A stretch of 64,000 nucleotides of DNA from Hymenobacter sp. BT559 (GTDB lineage Bacteria; Bacteroidota; Bacteroidia; Cytophagales; Hymenobacteraceae), in NCBI RefSeq assembly GCF_016427535.1, contig NZ_JAELXV010000002.1, positions 930,001 through 994,000 of the forward strand. The letters are read 5' to 3'. How positions within the stretch are numbered: position 1 is the first letter of the stretch; each line of letters opens with the position of its first letter. Of the stretch, positions 1 to 7,280 are shown piece after piece. The notes beneath the pieces were generated by a model. That model was not told where the DNA came from, searched no databases, and saw only the letters and a list, made by a program, of their open reading frames with translations. The translations under genes were made by a program, and so were the position numbers.

Positions 1-33
1 AAGAGGTCATCGGTTCGACTCCGATATTCTCCA
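1..33 (+). tRNA. 3' part of a tRNA, probably tRNA-Ala
   Basis: The T arm is visible: stem ATCGG/CCGAT (9-13, 21-25) around loop TTCGACT (14-20), then a 3' acceptor strand ATTCTCC (26-32) and discriminator A33. No CCA is encoded. U at tRNA position 70 and A73 fit the G3-U70 rule of tRNA-Ala, and the AAGAGGTC run resembles alanine tRNAs, but the anticodon lies outside the window, so the identity is an inference. Confidence 0.75.
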
Positions 34-43
34 CTCTGATTAC

Positions 44-73
44 AAAAAAGGCACCTCGCGAGGTGCCTTTTTT
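44..73 (+). terminator. Rho-independent terminator after the tRNA
   Basis: Perfect palindrome with A6 on the left and T6 on the right of a GGCACCTCGCGAGGTGCC stem. It sits 10 nt after the tRNA and can also stop transcription of the Fur-family gene arriving on the minus strand. Confidence 0.9.
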
Positions 74-95
74 CGTTTATAGCCGGCCTAGGTCC

Positions 96-554
96 CTATG
101 CGGGCTGACAAAGCTGGCACACGCCCGACAGCAGGAAGTCGCGTCGCTCAGCTTGGAAACCACCGGGCAGTTGCACTGCCGGAATGGCCACTTGGCTGAG
201 GCAATAAGTATGGTGGCAGGTGCTGCACTTGAAGTGCACGTGGTTATCGAAGTGGGCGTGGGCGCTGCACTCGATAGAGCAGGCGGCGTAGCGCAATACA
301 TCAGTATCGTCGATGACGCGGTGGATGAGCCCGTTTTGCTCGAAGCTCTTGAGGGTGCGGTACAGCGTAATGCGGTCGACATCGGCTCCAATTTCTTGCT
401 CAATCTCGGCCCCGGTGAGTGCGTAGCCTTTGCCCGATACGGCTGCCAGCACGGCTCGGCGCACAGGAGTTTGGCGCAGGCCGTGGCGCAGCAGCGTTTG
501 AGTAAGACGGTCGTTGGCGGTGGGCGGCGGGGTAGTGGGGGCAGGAGCAATCAT
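96..554 (-). CDS. Fur-family metal-responsive repressor
   Basis: 152 aa, normal Fur length. Residues about 15-90 form the winged helix (RQTPVRRAVLAAV, then ITLYRTLKSFEQNGLIHRV). The C-terminal half carries the metal-binding HVHFKCSTCH segment and a second Cys pair (GVCQLC) that would hold the structural zinc. It probably represses metal or peroxide genes; whether it is Fur, Zur or PerR cannot be read here. It is divergent from the glycosyltransferase at 676. A TATTTTTG box (566-559) ends only 4 nt before the ATG, so the mRNA may be leaderless. Confidence 0.88.
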   Translation of the reverse strand: MIAPAPTTPPPTANDRLTQTLLRHGLRQTPVRRAVLAAVSGKGYALTGAEIEQEIGADVDRITLYRTLKSFEQNGLIHRVIDDTDVLRYAACSIECSAHAHFDNHVHFKCSTCHHTYCLSQVAIPAVQLPGGFQAERRDFLLSGVCQLCQPA

Positions 555-558
555 ACGT

Positions 559-566
559 CAAAAATA
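559..566 (-). promoter_or_regulatory. -7 promoter box for the Fur-family gene
   Basis: TATTTTTG on the minus strand fits the Bacteroidota TAnnTTTG -7 element and lies 4 nt from the start codon. Confidence 0.5.
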
Positions 567-621
567 GGGGCGATGCGACTTCTTTAAACAGCGTAGACCT
601 ACCTAGGGTTCGCGGAGCCAG

Positions 622-629
622 TACCTTTG
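622..629 (+). promoter_or_regulatory. -7 promoter box for the GT39 gene
   Basis: TACCTTTG fits TAnnTTTG. It lies about 46 nt before the GTG start at 676. I see no clear -33 element. Confidence 0.5.
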
Positions 630-675
630 CGGGGCGATGCGCTACCTAGAGCACCGCTTTACTTAAGCTTACCTA

Positions 676-2319
676 GTGATAGAATCTGTTGCCCACCGAC
701 TACTAGCGGCGCTGGGCCGGCGGCCAGGGCTGCTGGCAGTGCTTACGTTGGCGCTGGCCCTGCCGGTGCTGCTGCTCAACATCGGCCGCATGCCGCTCCT
801 GGTCGATGAACCTATTAGAGCGCTGGTGGCGCTGGAGATGCACTATTCGGGGCACTTCTTCCAGCCTACGTTGCAGGGGCTGCCATACTACAATAAGCCA
901 CCGCTGTTTAATTGGCTGTTGATAGCACTGTTTCGTCTTACCGGGCGGCAAGATGAGTTTATACTGCGCCTGCCCACGGTAGCAGCGCTGCTGCTGTACA
1001 CTGCCGCCCTCTGGCGGGTACTGCGGCCTCACCTAGGTAGCAAAACAGCCTTTACAGTGGCGCTGGCGTTTGCTACTACTGGGCGCGTATTGTTCTACGA
1101 TTCCTTTTTCGGGCTGATAGACCTGTGGCACGCGGGCCTCACGTGGCTGGGGTTCATGGCTATTTGGCACTACGGCGAGCGCCAGCAGTGGACGCGGCTG
1201 TTTGTGATTACCTATTTGCTCACGGCCGTAGGCTTTTTGCTGAAAGGACTGCCATCGGTGGTTTTTCAGGGCATTGCGCTACTGGTATACTGCCTCGGTG
1301 CGCGGCAGTGGCGGCGGCTCTTTAGCTGGCAGCATGTGCTGGGGGGGCTGGTACTGCTGGGAGTGCTAGGTACTTATTTTCTGATTTACAGTCGTCACAA
1401 CTCGCTCGATGTGGCCCTGAAAACGTTGTGGTCGCAGTCGAGCCAACGCACGGTGGCCGCCCAGCCGCTGGCCGAGTCGGTGCGCTACGTGCTGCTGTTT
1501 CCGTTCGATTTCATTAAGCACTTTCTGCCCTGGACCCTATTAGTGCTGTGCCTGGCGCGGCCCGAGCTGCGGGCCGCGGTGTGGCGGCAGCCCTTTTTGC
1601 GCTATAATGCCCTGCTGTTCGTAGCCATTCTGCCGGTGTATTGGCTGTCGCCGGCTACCATTCCTCGCTACCTCTTTATGCTGGTGCCGCTGCTGCTCAC
1701 GGTGGTTATCCCACTCTACTATAAGCTGCAGCCTGCGCGCGCTTGGCCCGTGCGTCTGCTTGATGGCCTGCTGCTGGGCTTGCTGCTGCTGAGCAGCCTG
1801 CTGGTGCTGGGCGCGCCATTGGCATATATTACCCCGGCGCTGGCTGGGGCGCCCCAGGTGGCGCTGGCTAAGCTGGTGCCCGGTGCCTGGGCCTGGAGCC
1901 TCGGACTGGGCGTAGTGCTGCTGGGGGGAACGTACCTTTTTTGGAAGCTAGTCGACTACCGGCTCCTGCTGCTGGGCTACTTCTTGCTGGTGCTACGGCT
2001 GGCGTTCGATGTGTTCGTGTTTCCGGCTCGCCTTCAAACATCGTCTGAGGTAGCGTACCGCACAGCGGCCTTGCGGGTGGGCCGCGAAACCCGGGGGCGG
2101 CCGCTGATTTTGCTGCCGCACGCCAAGCTCGATGATGTGGAAGCCTTCTACATCACGCGCGAGCGGGGCCAGACCCTAGAACGAGATTCACTGCCGGCCC
2201 GGCCCGGCTACCTCTACCTAGGGCGAGTAAAGCAGTTGCGCGGCCTACGCTACCGCACCCTCGACGAGTTTGTCATCGACGGTAAGCAGCGCTTTCGGTT
2301 GGTAGAAATAGTGCCCTAG
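676..2319 (+). CDS. GT39/ArnT-type integral-membrane glycosyltransferase
   Basis: 547 aa. An N-terminal membrane helix is followed by the first periplasmic loop with DEPIRALVALEM, the acidic motif typical of GT39/ArnT enzymes, and the YYNKPPLFNWLLI segment. About a dozen hydrophobic segments follow, then a soluble tail of roughly 100 aa. Family role: transfer of a sugar from a polyprenyl-phosphate donor to lipid A, a protein or another acceptor on the periplasmic side. The start is GTG; no ATG precedes the first helix in frame. It ends VP-TAG inside a CCTAGG site and is followed after 16 bp by a flippase-like gene. Acceptor unknown; the neighbours suggest a lipid. Confidence 0.82.
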   Translation: MIESVAHRLLAALGRRPGLLAVLTLALALPVLLLNIGRMPLLVDEPIRALVALEMHYSGHFFQPTLQGLPYYNKPPLFNWLLIALFRLTGRQDEFILRLPTVAALLLYTAALWRVLRPHLGSKTAFTVALAFATTGRVLFYDSFFGLIDLWHAGLTWLGFMAIWHYGERQQWTRLFVITYLLTAVGFLLKGLPSVVFQGIALLVYCLGARQWRRLFSWQHVLGGLVLLGVLGTYFLIYSRHNSLDVALKTLWSQSSQRTVAAQPLAESVRYVLLFPFDFIKHFLPWTLLVLCLARPELRAAVWRQPFLRYNALLFVAILPVYWLSPATIPRYLFMLVPLLLTVVIPLYYKLQPARAWPVRLLDGLLLGLLLLSSLLVLGAPLAYITPALAGAPQVALAKLVPGAWAWSLGLGVVLLGGTYLFWKLVDYRLLLLGYFLLVLRLAFDVFVFPARLQTSSEVAYRTAALRVGRETRGRPLILLPHAKLDDVEAFYITRERGQTLERDSLPARPGYLYLGRVKQLRGLRYRTLDEFVIDGKQRFRLVEIVP

Positions 2320-2335
2320 GGCCCGCCTCTTCGCC

Positions 2336-3286
2336 ATGACCAACGACGATATAGAAGCAGTAACTCTGCCTACTGAAAAAGTGCCCGCGCCAGCCTGGCG
2401 GCGTCACCTGCTGCTGCTGGGTAAGCTGGTCTTTATGGCCGGGGCGCTGTGGCTGGTGGCGCGCCACCTCGATTTGCCGGCCCTAGGGCGCACGCTACGC
2501 GGGGCCCAGCCTGGCTGGCTGGCCGTGGCTACGGGGTTGTTTATTGTATCGAAGCTGATATCGTCGGTGCGGCTCAACCGTTTTTTTCGCGCCGTCGACA
2601 TTCGCTTGCACGAGGGGTACAACCTGCGGCTGTATTGGCTAGGTATGTACTACAACCTGTTTTTGCCCGGTGGCATCGGGGGCGACGGCTATAAGGTGTA
2701 CCTACTGGGGCGGCAGTTTCCGGGGCGGCGGGCCGTCATTTTCCGGGCCTTGCTGCTCGATAGACTCAGCGGCATGGTAGCGCTGCTGGTGCTGTTGTTG
2801 CTTTTGTTTGCCGGTACCGCTTACCCAGGCTGGTGGCGCCTAGGAGCGCTGGTGTTGGTGCCACTGGGCTTAGGGCTCAGCTACGGGCTTGGGCGCTGGC
2901 TGTTCGGCGATTTTCGGGCGGCTTTCGGGCGCACCTCGTGGCAGGCGCTGGGGGTGCAGGGGGCACAGGTGCTACAAGCGTGGTCGCTGCTAGCGGCCCT
3001 AGGTGCCGCCCACGGGCCGGTGCTGCCCTATCTGCTGGTGTTTCTGGCTTCGTCGGTGGCGGCGGTGCTGCCGCTCACGGTGGGCGGGCTGGGCGCGCGC
3101 GAACTCACGTTTCTCTACGGGGCCAAGCTGTTTGGCCTGGCGCCCGCGGTGGCGGTGAGCGTAAGCGTACTATTCTACGTCATCACGGCCGTCGTATCGC
3201 TCGGTGGCGCATTTGTGCGGGTGAGCGCTGGCGAAGCCACCTCCGCTAAGCTAGCCGACGAAGAACTCGCTCCTACTGTAAGCTAG
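2336..3286 (+). CDS. Flippase-like membrane protein (LPG synthase TM-domain family, UPF0104)
   Basis: 316 aa with about eight membrane segments and the family signature YNLFLPGGIGGDGYKVYLL near residue 105. Related proteins (AglD/MprF N-terminal domain type) occur next to glycosyltransferases and are proposed to move lipid-linked substrates across the membrane; few have a tested activity. It starts 16 bp after the GT39 stop and is very probably co-transcribed, so a role in flipping the lipid-linked sugar or product is a reasonable inference. The tail after residue 295 is hydrophilic and acidic. Confidence 0.8.
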   Translation: MTNDDIEAVTLPTEKVPAPAWRRHLLLLGKLVFMAGALWLVARHLDLPALGRTLRGAQPGWLAVATGLFIVSKLISSVRLNRFFRAVDIRLHEGYNLRLYWLGMYYNLFLPGGIGGDGYKVYLLGRQFPGRRAVIFRALLLDRLSGMVALLVLLLLLFAGTAYPGWWRLGALVLVPLGLGLSYGLGRWLFGDFRAAFGRTSWQALGVQGAQVLQAWSLLAALGAAHGPVLPYLLVFLASSVAAVLPLTVGGLGARELTFLYGAKLFGLAPAVAVSVSVLFYVITAVVSLGGAFVRVSAGEATSAKLADEELAPTVS

Positions 3287-3300
3287 AGAGTAGATAGGTG

Positions 3301-4104
3301 CTACAGCGCCGCGTAGCTCACCACCTCGCCGCCTGCTTCGCGAAGCAGCTCATGCGCCGCGCCGCTGCGCCAAAACTCGTATTCCGGCACGCGCATCAGC
3401 GGCGAGCCGGGCCGCTCGCTCAAGCCTGGGTGGCTCATAAACTCGGCCACCTGCACGCCCGGCCGAAAGGCAGCCGCCACGCCCCGCCGAAAGGCGTCGG
3501 CGTTGGCAGCCTCGGTCGAAAAAGTGGTTATCAGCGTCTGCGGCGTGCGAAACGGACCTAGAGCCCGTTGGCTAGTTTTGGCAAAGGCTTGCAGTATCAG
3601 CCCGCGGCTATCGAGCCGGCCCGCGGCCGTGAGGCGGCGCACCCGGCGCACGCCTAGCTCGGCGAGAATCTGCAGTAGCGCCGGGCCTAGCAGCGGGTAT
3701 TGGTGCAGGTGTTGGTGGCTGTCGGCGTGGGTCAGGGCGAGGCCGGCTGCGGCTAGATGCTTGAGCTGCGCGGCTATTTCCAGGCGCAATTCGGTGCGGC
3801 GCACCTTGCCCCGCAAAAAACGCTGCCACAGCTGGCTAGAGCTATAAAACTGTCCATCGGCATTTACTAGCGACGGCACTTGCGAAGCGGCGCTCAGGGG
3901 CTGCCCAGCGTTGAGCGTGAGGTGCAAGCCTACCGACAGGGTAGGGGAAGCCAGCCGGGCCAGCTCGCGCAACTTGGCCTCGCTGGCAAAATTGGCCATC
4001 ACGGTAGTGCTGCTCACCTGCCCCGCCGCCCCCAACTCCAGTATGGCCTGGGTGGCAGGCGCATCCCAGCCAAAGTCGTCACAATTGATAATCAGCTTCT
4101 TCAT
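3301..4104 (-). CDS. ChbG/YdjC-family carbohydrate deacetylase (NaxD-like candidate)
   Basis: 267 aa, full length. The metal-site motifs are present: NCDDFG at residues 7-12, GLHLTLN near 58-64 and THADSHQHLHQYP near 125. The family removes acetyl groups from sugars; ChbG acts on chitooligosaccharides, while Francisella NaxD deacetylates undecaprenyl-phosphate-GalNAc. The gene lies 66 bp downstream of a polyprenyl-phosphate GT2 on the same strand, which favours the NaxD-type role over ChbG. It converges with the flippase gene (gap 14 bp). Substrate is inferred from context only. Confidence 0.85.
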   Translation of the reverse strand: MKKLIINCDDFGWDAPATQAILELGAAGQVSSTTVMANFASEAKLRELARLASPTLSVGLHLTLNAGQPLSAASQVPSLVNADGQFYSSSQLWQRFLRGKVRRTELRLEIAAQLKHLAAAGLALTHADSHQHLHQYPLLGPALLQILAELGVRRVRRLTAAGRLDSRGLILQAFAKTSQRALGPFRTPQTLITTFSTEAANADAFRRGVAAAFRPGVQVAEFMSHPGLSERPGSPLMRVPEYEFWRSGAAHELLREAGGEVVSYAAL

Positions 4105-4106
4105 TC

Positions 4107-4179
4107 AACAGTTAGCCAGTAACATGTAACAACTCGTCAGAGCCATCTCTATCCTGTTAAATGCTACTTACTAACTGTT
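4107..4179. repeat. Short inverted repeat filling the GT2-YdjC gap
   Basis: Arms AACAGTTAG (4107-4115) and CTAACTGTT (4171-4179) bracket the gap. The right arm overlaps the GT2 stop codon and encodes its last residues. Confidence 0.6.
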
Positions 4180-5172
4180 AAATGATGATGCTACCGCCCG
4201 CACCACATAAGGTGGGCGCGTTTGGCGTGAGTAGTAGATGTACATGCCTATCTCGGCCAGTACGCCGAAGCAGAGCAGGAAAATACCACCTAGGAGCAAG
4301 AACAGGCTGAAGATGAATTCCAGCGGGTATGTGCCGAAGATATTGAGCTTGAAAAATATCGACCGCACCAAAAATTGCCCCGCCAGCCCGCCGCCTAGCA
4401 GCAGACTCAGCAGCCCCGCCAGCCCAAACAGCCGGAATGGCTTGCGCCCGTGCACAATGAAAAAGCGCAGGATGAACAGGTCAAGAATAACGTAGAAGAG
4501 TTTGCTAATCCTGTAGTTGCTCTGGCCAAACTGACGCTCGTGTATCTCAATCGGAAACTCGCAGTAGCGTAGGCCCTTGCGCGCTACCAGCGCCCCCAAG
4601 AAGCGGTGTGCGTCGCCGAGCATCTCTACATTCTTCACTAGGTAGCTGCGGTAGGCCTTGTAAGTAGCTCCAAAGTAGCGCAGCTGTACCCCCGACAAGC
4701 GCCGGATGATGCCGTGCGCCGTAGTAGCCAGCGCTGTGGCCACCGGCCCTTCGGGGCGCTTGGCTTTGGCACCGCCCACCATGTCGTAGCCCTCATTGAT
4801 GAGGCTGATAAACTGCGGGATATAAGCCGGGTCGTGCTGCAGGTCGCCGTCCATGGCAATGATAACCTCGCCGCGAGCGCGCTCGAAGCCGGCGCGCAGG
4901 CTGATGGTTTGGCCATAGTTGCCGGCCAGGTCGATGGCTACCAGGTGGCGGTCGTGGGCGGCCAGCTCCTGCATCAGCTTCCAGCTTTGGTCGCGGCTGC
5001 CGTCGTTCACCAAGATGAGCTCGTAGTCGTAGCCGTGCTGGTTCATCACGGCGGCCACGCGGCTCACCAACTGGCCTACGTTGGCGACTTCATTGTAGAG
5101 CGGCGCCACCACGGAAATTAAGCCGGTAAAAGCGGTGTTGGTGGTGGGGGTAGCGAGCGAAGGCATAGACAT
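4171..5172 (-). CDS. Polyprenyl-phosphate glycosyltransferase, GT2 (GtrB/ArnC/DPM1 type)
   Basis: 333 aa from the chosen ATG. The GT-A domain shows SVVAPLYNE, LVNDGSRD and MDGDLQHDP (the DxD region). Two C-terminal membrane helices end in a short basic tail, as in ArnC/GtrB. Expected reaction: UDP-sugar plus undecaprenyl phosphate to an undecaprenyl-phosphate-sugar at the cytoplasmic face. A start at 5223 is possible, but a TACCTTTG box (5189-5182) lies inside that extension, so MSMPSL at 5172 (or M at 5166) is preferred. It is followed by the YdjC-type deacetylase, which would act on its product. Confidence 0.87.
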   Translation of the reverse strand: MSMPSLATPTTNTAFTGLISVVAPLYNEVANVGQLVSRVAAVMNQHGYDYELILVNDGSRDQSWKLMQELAAHDRHLVAIDLAGNYGQTISLRAGFERARGEVIIAMDGDLQHDPAYIPQFISLINEGYDMVGGAKAKRPEGPVATALATTAHGIIRRLSGVQLRYFGATYKAYRSYLVKNVEMLGDAHRFLGALVARKGLRYCEFPIEIHERQFGQSNYRISKLFYVILDLFILRFFIVHGRKPFRLFGLAGLLSLLLGGGLAGQFLVRSIFFKLNIFGTYPLEFIFSLFLLLGGIFLLCFGVLAEIGMYIYYSRQTRPPYVVRAVASSFNS

Positions 5173-5181
5173 AAGTACCCG

Positions 5182-5189
5182 CAAAGGTA
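5182..5189 (-). promoter_or_regulatory. -7 promoter box for the GT2 gene
   Basis: TACCTTTG on the minus strand, 9 nt before the ATG at 5172. It decides against the longer start at 5223 and predicts a very short leader. Confidence 0.55.
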
Positions 5190-5315
5190 CTAGGCGCCGC
5201 GGCGCCCATTTTGCAATTGTCATGTAACGCGCAGCAAGCTGAACGCTGAATAAGCCGATAAGCTTATTCGGCGTTTGGCTTGCAGAATTCTGAGCCTGGC
5301 CGCCGACCTAGGCCG

Positions 5316-5323
5316 TAACTTTG
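5316..5323 (+). promoter_or_regulatory. -7 promoter box for PBP2
   Basis: TAACTTTG fits TAnnTTTG and lies 18 nt before the ATG at 5342. Confidence 0.5.
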
Positions 5324-5341
5324 TAGACTATTGGATAAGCT

Positions 5342-7183
5342 ATGCAATATTTAGAAGGCCGCCGCTACGTGGTGATGGCCATTTTTATAGTGGTGGGGAT
5401 GTTGTTTGCGGGGCGGCTGTTTTACCTGCAGGTGCTGGACGATTCTTATAAAGCTGCTGCCGACCGCAATACCCTGCAGCGACAGGTGCAGATACCCTAC
5501 CGCGGCCTCATCTACGACCGGCACGACTCGCTGCTGGTGCAAAACACGCCCGTGTACGACCTTGTGGTGGTGCCTCGCGAAGTGCGGGGCCTCGACTCGG
5601 CCAAGTTTTGCCGGGTCATGCAGCTTTCTATCGAAGACCTGCGCCTGGGGCTGCGCTTTGCCAAAAAATACTCGCGGGTGAAGCCTTCGCCGCTGCTCCA
5701 AAACTTGAGCACGCCCGAGCTGGCCGCCATCAACGACCATCTCATTGACTTCCCAGGATTTCGGGTGCAGGCGCGAATGGCGCGGGCCTACCGTACCCAA
5801 AACCTGGCGCACGCCCTAGGGTACGTGGGGGCCATTACGCCAGCCTTCCTCGAAAAGCCAAAATATGCCAAGTACCAGCCCGGCGAAAACGTGGGTATCT
5901 CGGGCCTCGAAGCCTACTATGAATCAACCTTGATGGGCCAGCGGGGCGTACAATATCGCCTGGTAAACGTGCGCGGCATCGACAAGGGGCCCTTTCGCAA
6001 CGGGGAGTTCGATACGCTGTCGGTGGCGGGGCAGGACCTGCACCTAAGTATCGACGCCGAGCTGCAAGCCTACGGCGAAACGCTGCTGGCCGGGCGCCGG
6101 GGCTCCATCGTGGCCATCGACCCCAAGACGGGCGAGATACTGTGCTTTGTGTCGGCGCCACACTACGAGCCCCAAATGCTGACCGGTAAGGGCATGGGCA
6201 ACCGCTACATGGACCTGCTCAAGAACCCCAACCGCCCGCTCTTCGACCGCCCGCTGATGGCGACCTACCCGCCGGGCTCGGTGTTTAAGATAGTGAATGA
6301 GTTGGTAGCCATGCAGCTAGGTGTGGTAGGGCCCAACACCGGCTTTCCCTGCAACCAATCGCTCATTCACTGCACCCACCGCCACGAGTACCCGGCAAAT
6401 CTTAGCATCGCCATCAAGAACAGTTGCAACCCGTACTTCTACCAAGTGATGCGGGCAGCGGTATTGCGTCACCAATCGCCCAATGGCTTCGAAGATGCCC
6501 GCCTAGGTCTCGGCCAGTGGCAAAAAATGGTCAAGTCGTTTGGCCTAGGTGAGAAGCTGGGCGTGGACATGGGCCAGGAAAAGCGTGGCCTCATCCCCTC
6601 GCCCGAGTACTACGACAAGCACCTAGGCTACCACCGCTGGAATTTCAAGACGGTATACTCGCTCAGCATCGGGCAGGGCGAAATCGGTATCACAGGCCTG
6701 CAAACGGCCAACGTGATGGCCACCATTGCCAACCGGGGCTACTACTACGCGCCACACTTCGTGCGCAGCATCGGCAAAGACGGGCAGCCGCTGCCCGAGT
6801 ACCGCCAGCGCCACTACACGGCCGTCGATACCACGCTGTTTAAGTACGTTATTCCGGGCATGTGCGAGGTGGTAGACGGGCGCGGCGGCACTGCCCCGCT
6901 GGCCTCGTTGCGGCAGTTTGGCATCTCGGTGGCCGGCAAAACCGGCACGGTGCAAAACTCGCACGGCTTCGACCACTCGGCCTTCGCCGCCTTCGCGCCG
7001 GCCAACGACCCCAAAATTGCCATTGCGGTATTTATCGAAAACGGGGGCTTCGGAGGCAGCGCCGCCGCCCCGGCCGCCGGCTTAATGATGGAAAAATACC
7101 TGCGCGGCAAAGTGGCCAACTACCATCACCGCATGGAAGACTGGATTAAGTACGGTAACCTGACCATCAGAGCTAGGCACTAG
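5342..7183 (+). CDS. mrdA: Penicillin-binding protein 2, peptidoglycan transpeptidase
   Basis: 613 aa. One N-terminal membrane anchor (about 10-30) precedes the dimerisation domain. The transpeptidase motifs are complete: catalytic S313 in GSVFK, SCN at 361-363 and KTGT at 533-536. Role: cross-linking of new side-wall peptidoglycan together with RodA in the elongasome, active site in the periplasm. RodA is encoded 5.4 kb further on the same strand (12554) and a SusC/SusD pair lies between them on the opposite strand. mreBCD are not in the window. Confidence 0.93.
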   Translation: MQYLEGRRYVVMAIFIVVGMLFAGRLFYLQVLDDSYKAAADRNTLQRQVQIPYRGLIYDRHDSLLVQNTPVYDLVVVPREVRGLDSAKFCRVMQLSIEDLRLGLRFAKKYSRVKPSPLLQNLSTPELAAINDHLIDFPGFRVQARMARAYRTQNLAHALGYVGAITPAFLEKPKYAKYQPGENVGISGLEAYYESTLMGQRGVQYRLVNVRGIDKGPFRNGEFDTLSVAGQDLHLSIDAELQAYGETLLAGRRGSIVAIDPKTGEILCFVSAPHYEPQMLTGKGMGNRYMDLLKNPNRPLFDRPLMATYPPGSVFKIVNELVAMQLGVVGPNTGFPCNQSLIHCTHRHEYPANLSIAIKNSCNPYFYQVMRAAVLRHQSPNGFEDARLGLGQWQKMVKSFGLGEKLGVDMGQEKRGLIPSPEYYDKHLGYHRWNFKTVYSLSIGQGEIGITGLQTANVMATIANRGYYYAPHFVRSIGKDGQPLPEYRQRHYTAVDTTLFKYVIPGMCEVVDGRGGTAPLASLRQFGISVAGKTGTVQNSHGFDHSAFAAFAPANDPKIAIAVFIENGGFGGSAAAPAAGLMMEKYLRGKVANYHHRMEDWIKYGNLTIRARH

Positions 7184-7224
7184 TAAACGGTGCCCCTAGG
7201 TCGGCTTTCAGGCACTAAACAACA

Positions 7225-7252
7225 AAAGGGACAGCCAAGCGGCTGTCCCTTT
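7225..7252. terminator. Bidirectional terminator between PBP2 and SusD
   Basis: 12-bp stem AAAGGGACAGCC / GGCTGTCCCTTT with loop AAGC, A-rich on the left and T-rich on the right, so it can serve the converging genes on both strands. Confidence 0.9.
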
Positions 7253-7280
7253 GTTTTTCAATGACCAGTAGCAATTGGCG

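Noticed and set aside
63..587. 174-codon frame opposite the Fur-family gene
   Set aside because: Starts within the tRNA terminator and mirrors the Fur frame.
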